A DNA stretch of 57,876 nucleotides. It comes from Alphaproteobacteria bacterium (GTDB lineage Bacteria > Pseudomonadota > Alphaproteobacteria > Acetobacterales > Acetobacteraceae). The position numbers and the translations under genes were made by a program. The DNA is taken from NCBI GenBank assembly GCA_017307285.1, contig JAFKFI010000070.1, forward strand, positions 1 to 57,876. Reading direction: 5' to 3'. How positions within the stretch are numbered: position 1 is the first letter of the stretch; each line of letters opens with the position of its first letter. The notes beneath the pieces were generated by a model that had not been told where the DNA came from, did not search any database, and saw nothing but the letters and a program-made list of their open reading frames with translations. Of the stretch, positions 43,233 to 52,905 are shown one piece after another.

Positions 43233-45182
43233 ATGTCTGATCTTCCCGTCTCGCCCATTCCCTCGCGCGCTCAGGTGGCCCCAGCGGAAGTGCCCGGCAT
43301 CAATGCCCTGCTGACCCTAGCCGTCGCCGTCGTGTTCATCGCGGCGCTGTTCCTGGCGCGCGAGGTGCTGATCCCCGTGACGCTCGCGATTCTCCTGAGC
43401 TTTGTGCTGGCTCCGCTGGTCGGGGTCCTGCGCCTGGCCCGGCTGCCGCGCATTCCCGCCGTGCTGCTTGCCGTGCTCGTCGCCATCGGCATCATACTAG
43501 CCCTCGCCGGGCTGATCGGTGTGCAGATCGCGTCGCTGGTCGGCGACTTTCCGCGCTATCAGTACACGATCGAGCAGAAGGTCGAGACGGTCCAGCACGC
43601 CACCACCGATCGGCTGTCCAAGCTGATGAACCAGCTCGGGCACCAGCTCGACCACGGCGCTCCTGCCGCCCCCAATCAGCCGCCGGCCGCCGCCGATGGC
43701 GAAAGCGAGCCGAAGCCGCTGCCGGTCGAAGTCCATCAGCCCAGCCCGTCGCAGATGGAGCTGGTGCAGCGCTACCTCGCCCCGGTGCTGAGCCCGCTCG
43801 CGACACTCGCCATCGTGGTCATTGTCTCGATATTCGTCCTGCTGCAGCAGGAGGATTTGCGCGACCGGCTGATCCGGCTGTTCGGCTCGCGCGACTTGCA
43901 CCGCACCACGGTCGCGATGGATGACGCGGCCCGGCGGCTCAGCAAGTACTTCCTCACCCAGCTCGCGATCAACGCCAGCTTCGGCGTCATTATCGGCGCC
44001 GGACTGTTCTTCATCGGCGTGCCGAGCCCGATCCTGTTCGGGGTGATGGCCGCGCTGCTGCGCTTCGTGCCTTATATCGGTGCCCCCCTCGCCGCGCTTT
44101 TCCCGATCGCGCTGGGTGCGGCCGTGGACCCCGGCTGGTCGACCGTGCTGTGGACCGTCGGGCTATTCCTGGTCGTCGAGCCGATCATGGGCCAGGTGGT
44201 GGAACCTGTGCTCTACGGGCACAGCACCGGCCTGTCGCCGTTCTCGGTCGTGGTGGCGGCGATATTCTGGACCTGGCTATGGGGTCCGATCGGGCTGATC
44301 CTCTCGACGCCGCTGACCCTCTGCCTGGTGGTGCTCGGCCGCCACGTGGACCGGCTGGAATTCCTCGATGTCCTGCTCGGCGACCGTCCGGCGCTGACCC
44401 CGGTCGAGAGCTTCTATCAGCGGATGCTCGCTGGCGACCCGGACGAGGCGATCGACTACGCCGAACTGCTGCTGAAGGACCGTTCGCTGTCCTCATATTA
44501 CGACGAAGTGGCGCTAAAGGGCTTGCAGCTCGCCGCGCACGACGTGACGCGCGGGGTGCTGCAGCCCGAGCAGCTGGAACGGATGAAGGACGCGATCGCC
44601 AGCCTCGTCGATGATCTCGCCGACCACGACGACGTGGACCCGGCCCCGGACGAGGCGGATGACGGTCCCGCCGCGCCGACCCGCGCTGAGCGCGCGATAC
44701 CCGCCGAACCGGCCCCCGCCGCCGAGCCGCCGGATCGGGATGCGCTGCCGGAGGCCTGGCGCGGCGAGGGCGCTGTGCTCTGCGTCGCCGGGCGCGGGCC
44801 GCTGGACGAGGCAGCCGCGGCAATGCTGGCACAGTTGCTGACCAAGCACGGCCTCGGGTCTCGGGTGGAGCCGCACAGCGCTGTCTCCCGCTCGGGTATC
44901 GCCAACCTCGATGTGAGCGGCGTGGCGATGGTGTGCATCTCCTACCTGGAGATCACCGGGACGCCTTCGCACCTCCGCTATTTATTGCGGCGGGTGCGCC
45001 AGAAGGCGCCCGACGCGCCCATCCTGGTCGGGCTCTGGCCGGCAGAGGAGGCGGTGCTGCGCGACGAGCGGCTGCGCGCGGCGGTGGGCGCCGATTATTA
45101 CGCAACATCATTGCGCGAGGCCGTCACGGCGTGCCTGGGGGCGGCGCAGGGCGCGGAGCAAGCCACCCCGCGCGCGGCCTGA
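43233..45182 (+). CDS. AI-2E/PerM family permease with C-terminal cobalamin-binding-like domain
   Basis: Protein of 649 residues; start 43233 follows a GAGG site. Residues about 20-370 are a PerM/AI-2E-type membrane domain of eight segments: FIAALFLAREVLIPVTLAI, a coiled cytosolic stretch with a Pro/Glu-rich insert (about 150-190), and the family motif FFIGVPSPILFGVMAALLRFVPYIGAPL. A charged linker leads to about 125 residues resembling a B12-binding Rossmann fold without the ligand motif (VLCVAGRGPLDEAAAAMLAQ, then VAMVCISYLEITGT). Substrate unknown; relatives are linked to autoinducer export or sodium/proton exchange. It is divergent from the FkbH-like gene. Confidence 0.8.
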   Translation: MSDLPVSPIPSRAQVAPAEVPGINALLTLAVAVVFIAALFLAREVLIPVTLAILLSFVLAPLVGVLRLARLPRIPAVLLAVLVAIGIILALAGLIGVQIASLVGDFPRYQYTIEQKVETVQHATTDRLSKLMNQLGHQLDHGAPAAPNQPPAAADGESEPKPLPVEVHQPSPSQMELVQRYLAPVLSPLATLAIVVIVSIFVLLQQEDLRDRLIRLFGSRDLHRTTVAMDDAARRLSKYFLTQLAINASFGVIIGAGLFFIGVPSPILFGVMAALLRFVPYIGAPLAALFPIALGAAVDPGWSTVLWTVGLFLVVEPIMGQVVEPVLYGHSTGLSPFSVVVAAIFWTWLWGPIGLILSTPLTLCLVVLGRHVDRLEFLDVLLGDRPALTPVESFYQRMLAGDPDEAIDYAELLLKDRSLSSYYDEVALKGLQLAAHDVTRGVLQPEQLERMKDAIASLVDDLADHDDVDPAPDEADDGPAAPTRAERAIPAEPAPAAEPPDRDALPEAWRGEGAVLCVAGRGPLDEAAAAMLAQLLTKHGLGSRVEPHSAVSRSGIANLDVSGVAMVCISYLEITGTPSHLRYLLRRVRQKAPDAPILVGLWPAEEAVLRDERLRAAVGADYYATSLREAVTACLGAAQGAEQATPRAA

Positions 45183-45258
45183 TCCTATCCAACCCCGATT
45201 GACCGGCCCGGAGTGTCGGGAGCAACTGCGAGCCGTTCCCGCCGCTTGAAGGCCGCTC

Positions 45259-47040
45259 ATGCTCCTGACCCTCGCGATCCTGCTCGCGACCGCCGTTCTG
45301 ATGGTGTCCCTCTCGCGCCGGCTGGGGTTCGGCAGCGTGCTTGGCTATCTCGTCGGCGGCGCACTCATCGGACCATCCGGGCTGCGGCTGATCACGGGAG
45401 TCGACGAGATCGCCGGCGTATCCGAGCTTGGCATTGTCATGCTGCTGTTCTTGATCGGGCTGGAAGTGCGTCCCCAACGTCTCTGGGTGATGCGGCGCGC
45501 GGTCTTCGGCCTGGGCACCGCTCAGGTGGTGGTGACGGCGGCGGCCCTTGCCGCGGGAGCGCACTGGTTCGGCGCCGCCTGGCCGGCCGCCACAGTGCTG
45601 GGGGCGGGGCTGGCGCTGTCCTCGACCGCCATCGTTCTGCCGATGCTGGCCGAGCGGGATCTGCTGGGCCAGCGCTCGGGCCGCGACACGTTTTCCGTGC
45701 TGCTGTTCCAGGACCTCGCCTTCATCCCCATTGTCGCGGCGATCCCGCTGCTGGCCGGCAGCCAGCATCCCGACCACGTACCCTGGCTCGATGTCGTCCG
45801 AGCGGTGGCGGCGATCGCTGCCATCCTGGTCGGCGGCCGGTTCCTGATCCGCCCCGCCTTCCGCGCCATCGGCGGCGCCCGCACGCCGGAGGTTTTCACC
45901 GCGCTGGCGCTGTTCGTGGTCGCGGGAAGCGCCTCGCTGGCGCACGCGGCCGGGCTCTCGATGTCCCTCGGCGCATTCCTCGGCGGGGTGTTGCTGTCCG
46001 ACTCGGAGTACCGGCACGAGGTCCAAGCCGACGTCGAGCCGTTCGAGGGCCTGCTGCTCGGCTTCTTTTTCCTCTCGGTCGGCATGTCGGCCAACCTGCC
46101 GCTGGCGCTGCAGGAACCCTGGTTCTTCGCCGCCGCGGTCCCCGGCTTGATGCTGGTGAAGATCGCGGTGGCCTTCCCGCTCGGCCGGCTCGCGCGGCAA
46201 TCGAATCGCGCCGCCATACGCTTCGCGCTGGCCCTGCCGCAGGGCAGCGAATTCAGCTTCGTCCTGTTCTCGGCGGCCATTGGGGCCGGGGCGCTGACGC
46301 AAGCGGCCTCGGATCGGGCGACCTTGGCGATCGCGCTGTCGATGGCGGCAACGCCGCTGCTGTTCGCCCTGTCGGAGCGGCTGCTGATCCCTCGGTTCGA
46401 ATCGCACCCGCAGCCCGCTTACGACGCAATCCGCGACGACGGCGCCTCCGTCATCATCTGCGGCTTCGGCCGGGTCGGGCAGATCATCGGCCGCGTCCTC
46501 AGAATGCGTGGCATTGCCTTCACCGCCCTGGAACAGAGTTCGGAACAGGTCGAGGTGGTCCGTCGCTTCGGCAACAAGGTGTACTACGGCAACCCGGCAC
46601 GGCCCGACCTCCTGCGCGCCGCCGGCGCCGAGCGCGCCCGCCTGCTGGTGGTCGCCCTCGACAACCCGGAAGAGACACTGCGTGTCGTCGACGTGGTGCG
46701 GCGCACCTTCCCTCGGCTCAAGCTGCTGGTGCGCGCCCGCAATCGCCGCCACGCGCATCTGCTGATGGATCGGGGCGTGACTCGGCTGGTGCGGGAGACG
46801 TTCGGTTCCAGCCTGCGCATGGGCGAGATGGCGCTCGAGGACCTCGGCATCGCGCCCGAGGAGGCCGAGCGCGCGGTGCGGCTGTTCGCCGAGTATGACG
46901 AGCGCAACTTGATCGAGAGCCACGCCTACTACGACGACGAGCGACAGCTCATCCAGAGCACCAAGCAGGCCGCGGACGAGCTGACCGACCTGTTCGAGGC
47001 CGACCAGCGCGAACGCGAGCAGCCGCGCGCCGCCGAGTGA
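45259..47040 (+). CDS. kefB: CPA2 monovalent cation:proton antiporter, KefB-like
   Basis: Protein of 593 residues. About 12 membrane segments (to residue about 380) start with MLLTLAILLATAVLMVSLSRRLGFGSVLGYLVGGALIGP and include the LLFLIGLEV helix and the ALSSTAIVLPML segment of the transport core. Then comes an RCK/TrkA-N domain with the NAD-binding motif IICGFGRVGQIIGRVL. The last 50 residues are strongly charged. KefB/KefC-type systems exchange potassium for protons and are gated by glutathione adducts; the gating partner (kefF/kefG) is not seen here. It converges on asd with four bases between stops. Confidence 0.88.
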   Translation: MLLTLAILLATAVLMVSLSRRLGFGSVLGYLVGGALIGPSGLRLITGVDEIAGVSELGIVMLLFLIGLEVRPQRLWVMRRAVFGLGTAQVVVTAAALAAGAHWFGAAWPAATVLGAGLALSSTAIVLPMLAERDLLGQRSGRDTFSVLLFQDLAFIPIVAAIPLLAGSQHPDHVPWLDVVRAVAAIAAILVGGRFLIRPAFRAIGGARTPEVFTALALFVVAGSASLAHAAGLSMSLGAFLGGVLLSDSEYRHEVQADVEPFEGLLLGFFFLSVGMSANLPLALQEPWFFAAAVPGLMLVKIAVAFPLGRLARQSNRAAIRFALALPQGSEFSFVLFSAAIGAGALTQAASDRATLAIALSMAATPLLFALSERLLIPRFESHPQPAYDAIRDDGASVIICGFGRVGQIIGRVLRMRGIAFTALEQSSEQVEVVRRFGNKVYYGNPARPDLLRAAGAERARLLVVALDNPEETLRVVDVVRRTFPRLKLLVRARNRRHAHLLMDRGVTRLVRETFGSSLRMGEMALEDLGIAPEEAERAVRLFAEYDERNLIESHAYYDDERQLIQSTKQAADELTDLFEADQREREQPRAAE

Positions 47041-47044
47041 GGCG

Positions 47045-48076
47045 TCAGGCCGCCTTGAGCGCGAGCAGCCCCTGGGCCACGAGGGTCTCGGCGATCTGCA
47101 CGGCGTTGAGCGCCGCGCCCTTGCGGAGATTGTCGGAGACGCACCAGAAGGAGAGCCCGTGCTCCACGGTCGGGTCCTTGCGGATGCGGCTGACGAACAC
47201 CGCGTCCTCGCCGGCGCATTCCGCCGGAGTGATGTAGCCGCCGTCCTCGCGCGTATCCATCACGGTGACACCCGGAGCATCGCGCAGCACGGCGCGGGCC
47301 TCGGCGGCGGTGACGGGGTGCTCGAACTCGACTGTGACCGCCTCGGCATGGCCGATGAACACCGGGACGCGCACGCAGGTCGCGATCACCTTGATGTCTG
47401 GGTCGAGGATCTTGCGGGTCTCGACCACCATCTTCCACTCCTCCTTGGTCGACCCGTCCTCCATGAACTTGTCGATATGGGGAATGCAGTTGAAGGCGAT
47501 CTCCTTGGTGAACTGCTCCGGCTTGATCGGATCGTTCACGAACGTCGCCTTGGTCTGCCGGAACAGCTCGTCCATCCCCTCCTTGCCGGCGCCCGAGACG
47601 GATTGGTAGGTGGCCACCACCACGCGGCGGATCTTGAACCGGTCGTGCAGCGGCTTCAGCGCGACCACCATCTGGATGGTGCTGCAATTCGGGTTGGCGA
47701 TGATGCGGCGCTTGGCGAAGCGCGAGAGGTGCTGCGGGTTGACCTCAGGCACCACCAGCGGAATGTCGGGCTCCATGCGGAACTGGCTGGTGTTGTCGAT
47801 CACCACGCAGCCCGCCGCCGCCGCCCGAGGGGCATGGACGGCAGAGATCGCCGCCCCTGGGCTGAACAAGCCGATGTCCCAGCCAGTGAAATCGAAGCTG
47901 TCGAGCCCCTTCACCTTGAGCACGGTCTTGTCGCCGAACGAGACCTCGGAGCCGGCCGAACGGCCGGACGCGACCGCCGCCACTTCCGTCGCCGGGAAGT
48001 TGCGCTCGGCCAGGGTTTTCAGCATCTCGCGCCCGACCGCCCCGGTGGCGCCGACGACCGCGACCCTGTAGCCCAT
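47045..48076 (-). CDS. asd: Aspartate-semialdehyde dehydrogenase
   Basis: Protein of 343 residues; the ATG at 48076 with an AGGAG site gives MGYRVAVVGATGAVGREMLKTL. It reduces aspartyl phosphate to aspartate semialdehyde with NADPH for lysine, methionine, threonine and cell-wall diaminopimelate. The active-site Cys is in ANPNCSTIQMVVALKPLH; the QSVSGAGKEGMDEL loop and the late EHGLSFWCVSDNLRKGAALNA strand are typical. It is a single gene, convergent with kefB. Confidence 0.97.
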   Translation of the reverse strand: MGYRVAVVGATGAVGREMLKTLAERNFPATEVAAVASGRSAGSEVSFGDKTVLKVKGLDSFDFTGWDIGLFSPGAAISAVHAPRAAAAGCVVIDNTSQFRMEPDIPLVVPEVNPQHLSRFAKRRIIANPNCSTIQMVVALKPLHDRFKIRRVVVATYQSVSGAGKEGMDELFRQTKATFVNDPIKPEQFTKEIAFNCIPHIDKFMEDGSTKEEWKMVVETRKILDPDIKVIATCVRVPVFIGHAEAVTVEFEHPVTAAEARAVLRDAPGVTVMDTREDGGYITPAECAGEDAVFVSRIRKDPTVEHGLSFWCVSDNLRKGAALNAVQIAETLVAQGLLALKAA

Positions 48077-48173
48077 GTCTGCTAGCTCCTGCTCATGCGA
48101 ACTGCGGAGAGCTAGCTGCGCGGGGCACGAGTAGCAAGGATTTCCCGCGCAGGACTGGACTGCCCCTTTCACC

Positions 48174-48251
48174 CCAACGGAATTCCTTCCGCCATCTTTC
48201 CCCGGGGGGCGGTTCGCTTGCGGGAAGGAGGTGGAATGAATTCCGCCCTAC
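48174..48251. repeat. GGCGGAAT palindrome repeat next to xerC
   Basis: Two arms, 48174-48193 and 48230-48251, share the GGAATTCC/TTCCGCC core. The right arm reads GTGGAATGAATTCCGCCCTAC; on the minus strand its TAG is the stop codon of xerC. It belongs to the same family as the copies at 52102, 54451 and 56837. Confidence 0.75.
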
Positions 48252-49174
48252 AAGGATTGGGTTTTTCCCCTGGGGTGCGCGCGGCGCCAGACTTCCAGCA
48301 GCTTGGCCTCGTCCACCGACGTGTAGCGCTGGGTGGTGGACAGGCTGGCGTGGCCCAGGAGTTCCTGGATCGAGCGTAGGTCGGCGCCGCCGGCGAGCAG
48401 GTGGGTGGCGAAGGAGTGACGCAGGGCATGCGGCGTGGCGTGCTCGGGCAGGCCGTTGAGGCGGCGGAAGTGGCGCAGGGTGCGCTGGGCCACCGCCGGA
48501 TCGAGCCGCTTGCCGCGCGCGCCGACGAATAGCGGGGCGTCGGGCTGGCCGATCGGGTGGTATGGCAGCCATGCGGCAATGGCGGCGCGCACCGCCGGCA
48601 GCACCGGCACGATGCGCTGCTTGGCGCCCTTGCCAGTGACGCGCAGCGGCGCTTCGGCGCCGGGCAGCGGCGCGTCGCGCACATCCAGCGCCAGCGCCTC
48701 CGCTATCCGCAGGCCGCAGCCATAGAGCAGGGTGAACAGGGCGGTGTCGCGCGCCTGCATGGCGGCGATGTCGGACATCTCAGCGATGTCGCTTGCCACC
48801 GCGCGGGCGTCGGCCGGCTGGAGGGCGCGGGGCACCGGAGGCCGCACGCGGGGAGAGCCGAGCAGCGTGAGCCCCGCATTGGCGACCCCGTGCCGGCGCG
48901 CGAGATAGCGGAAGAAGCTCTTCACCGCCGAGAGGTGCCGGGCGCGAGTGGCGTTGACCTTGCCGAGCGCCGCCTCGTCGGCCAGCCACGCGCGGAAATC
49001 GGCGGTTCGTAGCCCGGCGAGCGCCCGCATGTCGGGCTCGGCGCCGAGATGGCGGGTGAGGAAGCCAAGGAAGCCGGCGATGTCGGTGCCGTAGGCCTCG
49101 ACCGTGAGTGGTGAAGCCCGGCGCTCCTGGCCGAGCCATTGCAGGAACGCTTGCCGGGCTGCTTCGCCGGTCAA
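48248..49174 (-). CDS. xerC: Tyrosine recombinase XerC
   Basis: Protein of 308 residues from a TTG that overlaps the DUF484 stop (TTGA). XerC/XerD resolve chromosome dimers at dif. The SAM-like core-binding domain (LTVEAYGTDIAGFLGFLTRH) is followed by the catalytic domain with the first Arg in LLYGCGLRIAEALALD, the Lys in VTGKGAKQRIVPV, the HALRHSFATHLLAGG block, GHASLSTTQRYTSVD with His and the nucleophilic Tyr. The last codons (TTG TAG) come from the flanking repeat. Coupling of DUF484 and xerC is common in proteobacteria. Confidence 0.92.
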   Translation of the reverse strand: MTGEAARQAFLQWLGQERRASPLTVEAYGTDIAGFLGFLTRHLGAEPDMRALAGLRTADFRAWLADEAALGKVNATRARHLSAVKSFFRYLARRHGVANAGLTLLGSPRVRPPVPRALQPADARAVASDIAEMSDIAAMQARDTALFTLLYGCGLRIAEALALDVRDAPLPGAEAPLRVTGKGAKQRIVPVLPAVRAAIAAWLPYHPIGQPDAPLFVGARGKRLDPAVAQRTLRHFRRLNGLPEHATPHALRHSFATHLLAGGADLRSIQELLGHASLSTTQRYTSVDEAKLLEVWRRAHPRGKTQSL

Positions 49175-49815
49175 CGCGCGAGAGCGGTGGCGACCGCGCG
49201 GCCAAGGAAGGCCAGCGCCCCCGCGCCCTGGCCGGGCTCCAGCAGTGAGCGGTCGCGTGCTACCAGGGCGAGCAGCGCGGGCGCGCCCGGCGTCGGGACG
49301 CGTACAAGGGCATCATGCCGGGCCAGCCGCGCCGCCTCCGCGTGGATCACCACCGCGTCGGCCGGGGCGTCGCGGAACACCACGTCCCGCCCGCCGAGCG
49401 CCGCCGCCACCGTGCCGGGCGGCAGGCTGCGGACGCCGGGTAGATGGGCTTCGACGCACAGTGCTACCGCGTCCAGCCCGAGCACGCCGGGCAGCTCGCC
49501 GCTCAGGCAATCGAGCGTGTCGGTGGCCCGCATGAGGGCGAGTACTGCCTCCTGCACGCGGGCGGTGAGCCCGGCCGTGGCGCGGCCGGCGGCGAGGATG
49601 AAATCGGCCCGCTGCGCCATCTCCGCTGCGTGTGCGCGCTCGGCCCGCAGCATCGCCGCCATGTGGTCGGCGAGCGGCTCCCCGTGTATGCGGCGGGGCG
49701 GCGTCAGAGCGCGGTAGAGTTCCGGGTTGTCGGCCAGCCAGGAGGGGTTCTCGCGCAGGAAGGCTTCGACGGCCTCGGCGGCCCCGCGCTCGGGTTTGCG
49801 ATAGGCGGAGGTCAT
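49171..49815 (-). CDS. DUF484 family protein
   Basis: Protein of 214 residues; the start at 49815 gives [20 protein letters not shown]. The DUF484 pattern is clear: a conserved [19 protein letters not shown] near residue 20, a coiled-coil with [21 protein letters not shown] and a GAF-like C-terminal domain. Exact function unknown; these genes neighbour xerC in many proteobacteria. Short intergenic distance to priA on the other side makes the 106 bases between 49815 and 49922 a divergent promoter region. Confidence 0.88.
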   Translation of the reverse strand: MTSAYRKPERGAAEAVEAFLRENPSWLADNPELYRALTPPRRIHGEPLADHMAAMLRAERAHAAEMAQRADFILAAGRATAGLTARVQEAVLALMRATDTLDCLSGELPGVLGLDAVALCVEAHLPGVRSLPPGTVAAALGGRDVVFRDAPADAVVIHAEAARLARHDALVRVPTPGAPALLALVARDRSLLEPGQGAGALAFLGRAVATALAR

Positions 49816-49921
49816 AGCCCCTGCGGGCTCGCGGGGGCGGGGTCGGCGAAGAACGTCATGCGCGGGGTCCGGTTTGCTTGTACGCCTGGAGCCGGTGGCG
49901 GCTGGGAGCACACACTACAGG

Positions 49922-52105
49922 ATGGCCGAGCGCGACAGGAAGCAAACGCGACGGGTCCCCGTCATGCTGCCTTTTCCCTTCCCAGGTCCGTTCGACTACC
50001 GCGTCCCGGCCGACCTCGATCCGGCGCCGGGCGACGTGGTGGTGGTGCCGCTGAACGGGCGCGAGCAGGTGGGGGTGGTGTGGGATGCGCCGGTCGATCG
50101 GGGCGTGCCGGATGCCAAGCTCAAGCCGCTGGCGGCGATCCTCGATACGCCGCCCTTGCCAGAGGTGTCGCGGCGCTTCGTGGACTGGGTGGCGGCTTAT
50201 ACGCTGGCGCCGCCGGGCGAGGTGATGGCGATGGCGCTGCGCCTCGTTCCCGGTCAGGCACACGCGCCGCTCTCGGGCTGGCTGCCAAGCGGGGCGGAGC
50301 CCGAGCGGCTGACCGACGCGCGGCGGCGGGTGCTCGGCGTGCTGGCCGACGGCCGCCCTCGCGCCACCCCGGCGCTGGCGCGCGAGGCGGGGGTCGGCGC
50401 CGGCGTGGTGCGCGGGATGGCGGAGGCCGGGTTGCTCTCGCCGGTGCCGCTGCCCGTCGCGCCGCCTTTCGCCATCCCCGACCCGGCGCATCCACGCGCC
50501 CCGCTTTCGGCCGAGCAGGCGACGGCGGCCGAGGCGCTGGAGCAGGCCGTCGGCGATCGGGCGTTCTCGGTGACGCTGCTCGACGGCGTGACCGGCTCGG
50601 GCAAGACGGAGGTGTATCTGGAGGCGATCGCCGAATGCCTCCGGCTCGGGCGGCAGGCGCTGGTGCTGCTGCCGGAGATCGCGCTCTCCTCGCAGTGGCT
50701 CGCGCGCTTTGAGCGGAGGTTCGGCGTGCAGCCGGCGATCTGGCACTCGGAACTCACGTCGCGCACGCGCCGGATCACCTGGCGCGCGGTGGCGGACGGG
50801 GTGGCGCCGGTGGTGGTGGGCGCGCGCTCCGCCCTCTTCCTGCCGTTTCCCGATCTCGGCCTGGTCGTGGTCGACGAGGAGCACGAGACGGCGTTCAAGC
50901 AGGAGGATGGGGTGGTCTACCACGCCCGCGATCTTGCGGTGGTGCGGGCCCGCCTCTCCGCCGCGCCGGCCATCCTGGTCTCGGCCACGCCAAGTCTGGA
51001 GACGGTGGCGAATGTCGAGGCCGGGCGCTATCGGCGCCTGACGCTTACGGCACGGCACGGCGGGGCGGTGTTGCCCACGGTGGCGGCGATCGATCTGCGC
51101 GAATCGCCGCCTGAGCGCGGGCGCTTCCTGTCGCCGCCGCTGATCGCGGCGGTGCGGGAGACCCTGGGGCGCGGCGAGCAGGCGATGCTGTTCCTCAACC
51201 GCCGGGGCTATGCGCCGCTCACTCTGTGCCGCCATTGCGGCCATCGGATGCAGTGCCCGAACTGCACCGCCTGGCTCGTGGAGCATCGCATCCGTCGGCA
51301 GCTGCAATGCCACCATTGCGGCCACGCCGTGCCGATCCCGCCCGAGTGCCCGGCCTGCGGCGCGGCGGCGAGCCTCACCCCCGTGGGACCGGGCGTGGAG
51401 CGGATCACCGAGGAGGCGACGGCGGAATTCCCGGAGGCGCGGCGGCTGGTAATGGCGAGCGACACCATGCCCGGCCCGCACGCCGCGGCGGAGGCGGCCC
51501 GCGCCATCGAGGCACGCGAGGTCGATCTCATCATCGGCACGCAGATCGTCGCCAAGGGCTGGCACTTCCCGCATCTCACCCTGGTCGGCGTGGTGGACGC
51601 CGATCTCGGGCTGGCGGGCGGCGACCTGCGTGCCGCCGAGCGGACGGTGCAGCTGCTGCACCAGGTGGCGGGGCGCGCGGGGCGGGCGGAGGCGCCGGGA
51701 CGGGTGCTGCTGCAGACCTTTAGCCCCGAGCATCCGGTGATGCAGGCGCTGGTCGAGGGCGATCTCGCCGCCTTCATGGCGCGCGAGGCGGCGCAGCGCC
51801 GGCCCGGCCACTGGCCGCCCTTCGGCCGCCTCGCCGCGGTGATCGTCAGCGCCGACACCGCCGAGCAGGCCGACGCGCTGGCCCGCGATCTCGGCCGCGC
51901 CGCGCCGCATGGCGAGGGGTTCACCGTGCTCGGCCCGGCGCCCGCGCCGCTCGCGCTGCTGCGCGGGCGGCATCGGCGGCGGCTGCTGCTCAAGACGCGG
52001 CGCGACATCGCGGTGCAGCCGATCCTGCGCGACTGGCTCGCCCGTGTGCCGGTGCCGCGCGGCGGGCGGGTGGATGTCGACGTCGATCCGGTGTCATTCT
52101 TGTAG
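49922..52105 (+). CDS. priA: Primosomal replication helicase PriA
   Basis: Protein of 727 residues; start 49922 gives the usual short N-terminus before [19 protein letters not shown]. PriA restarts stalled forks by loading DnaB. Features in order: the 3'-end-binding domain, a winged-helix part (about 130-180), Walker A in [20 protein letters not shown], Walker B in [13 protein letters not shown], and the zinc module with four Cys pairs ([18 protein letters not shown]... [18 protein letters not shown]). The last codons TTG TAG lie inside the repeat at 52102, as for xerC. Confidence 0.96.
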   Translation: MAERDRKQTRRVPVMLPFPFPGPFDYRVPADLDPAPGDVVVVPLNGREQVGVVWDAPVDRGVPDAKLKPLAAILDTPPLPEVSRRFVDWVAAYTLAPPGEVMAMALRLVPGQAHAPLSGWLPSGAEPERLTDARRRVLGVLADGRPRATPALAREAGVGAGVVRGMAEAGLLSPVPLPVAPPFAIPDPAHPRAPLSAEQATAAEALEQAVGDRAFSVTLLDGVTGSGKTEVYLEAIAECLRLGRQALVLLPEIALSSQWLARFERRFGVQPAIWHSELTSRTRRITWRAVADGVAPVVVGARSALFLPFPDLGLVVVDEEHETAFKQEDGVVYHARDLAVVRARLSAAPAILVSATPSLETVANVEAGRYRRLTLTARHGGAVLPTVAAIDLRESPPERGRFLSPPLIAAVRETLGRGEQAMLFLNRRGYAPLTLCRHCGHRMQCPNCTAWLVEHRIRRQLQCHHCGHAVPIPPECPACGAAASLTPVGPGVERITEEATAEFPEARRLVMASDTMPGPHAAAEAARAIEAREVDLIIGTQIVAKGWHFPHLTLVGVVDADLGLAGGDLRAAERTVQLLHQVAGRAGRAEAPGRVLLQTFSPEHPVMQALVEGDLAAFMAREAAQRRPGHWPPFGRLAAVIVSADTAEQADALARDLGRAAPHGEGFTVLGPAPAPLALLRGRHRRRLLLKTRRDIAVQPILRDWLARVPVPRGGRVDVDVDPVSFL

Positions 52106-52183
52106 GGCGGAAGGAGCGCAGCGTATTCCGTCATTCGGGCGCGCGGTGCAGAAGGCGGAATGCGCTTCGCTTTTCCGCCCTAC
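52102..52183. repeat. Two-armed TAGGGCGGAA palindrome repeat after priA
   Basis: Left arm GTAGGGCGGAAGGAGCGCAG (from 52102) and inverted right arm ending TTTTCCGCCCTAC (52153-52183) form a long hairpin. The TAG of the left arm is the priA stop codon. It has the layout of REP/BIME-type elements. Confidence 0.8.
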
Positions 52184-52201
52184 GAGTCGGGTCTGCCCGT
52201 G

Positions 52202-52230
52202 TTGCGTGGGCGCACCCCCCATGCTATTCG
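52202..52230 (+). promoter_or_regulatory. Candidate promoter of the atp operon
   Basis: TTGCGT (52202-52207), a 17-base spacer and TATTCG (52225-52230) lie 90 bases before the atpH GTG, just after the repeat that follows priA. It is the best sigma-70-like pair in the gap; not experimentally supported. Confidence 0.35.
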
Positions 52231-52320
52231 CCCGGCGCCGGGCCGAATGGGCCGGTTTCTGTGCATGGCCGCCTCGACCGATGGCCTGGGCGGCTCTTTT
52301 GATGATGGAACGGTGACATC

Positions 52321-52905
52321 GTGGCGGCTCAATCCGCTTCTTCTGGCGCGACGACGATCTCGACCGGCGGCGGCTTGGCCGGCCGCTATGCCTCGGCGCT
52401 CTACGCGCTGGCCGACGAGAACCATACGTTGGATGCGACCGTCGCCGAGATGGACGGGCTGGGGCGGCTGATCGAGGCGAGCGCAGATTTCCGCCGGCTG
52501 CTCGACAGCCCGCTGATCGACGTGAACCAGGCGAGCCGCGCGGCGCGCGCCGTGCTGTCCGCCGAGGGCTTTTCCAAGACCGTGCAGGATTTCATCGGCG
52601 TGGTGGCGGCCAATCGCCGGCTGCGCGATCTGCGCGAGATCGTCCACGCCTTCGCCGACCTGGTCGCCCAGAAGCGCGGCGTCATCACGGCGCAGGTCGC
52701 CTCGGCGCATCCGCTTTCCGACGTGCAGCGCCAACGGCTGCGCGCCCGGCTGATCGAAGCCGGCTATAGCAACGTCAATATTCTGGAGCAGGTCGAGCCT
52801 GATCTGCTGGGCGGGATGGTCGTGAAGATCGGCGCCCGCCTCTACGACACCAGCCTCAAATCCCGTCTGCAGCGCCTGCAGTACGCCATGAAGGGAGCCG
52901 CCTAA
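52321..52905 (+). CDS. atpH: F1 ATP synthase delta subunit
   Basis: Protein of 194 residues, GTG start with a GGA site. The delta subunit links the F1 head to the peripheral stalk. A short Ala/Ser-rich lead is followed by GLAGRYASALYALADENHTLDATVAEMDGLGRLI, and the C-terminal half has VTAQVASAHPLSDVQRQRLRARL and LLGGMVVKIGARLYDTSLKSRL. First gene of atpHAGDC; stop and atpA start are directly adjacent. Confidence 0.95.
   Translation: MAAQSASSGATTISTGGGLAGRYASALYALADENHTLDATVAEMDGLGRLIEASADFRRLLDSPLIDVNQASRAARAVLSAEGFSKTVQDFIGVVAANRRLRDLREIVHAFADLVAQKRGVITAQVASAHPLSDVQRQRLRARLIEAGYSNVNILEQVEPDLLGGMVVKIGARLYDTSLKSRLQRLQYAMKGAA

Noticed and set aside
45124-46923. Open frame of 599 codons opposite kefB
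   Set aside because: Antisense to a clear CPA2 antiporter; low-complexity Gln/Arg/Glu translation, no start context.
48248-49174. Phage or integron integrase
   Set aside because: The recombinase has XerC length and layout, is coupled to DUF484 and lies in a housekeeping context; no attachment site or cassette array is seen.
49856-51973. Open frame of 705 codons on the minus strand opposite priA
   Set aside because: priA is certain on the other strand, and this frame reads as an Arg/His/Gly-rich antisense product.
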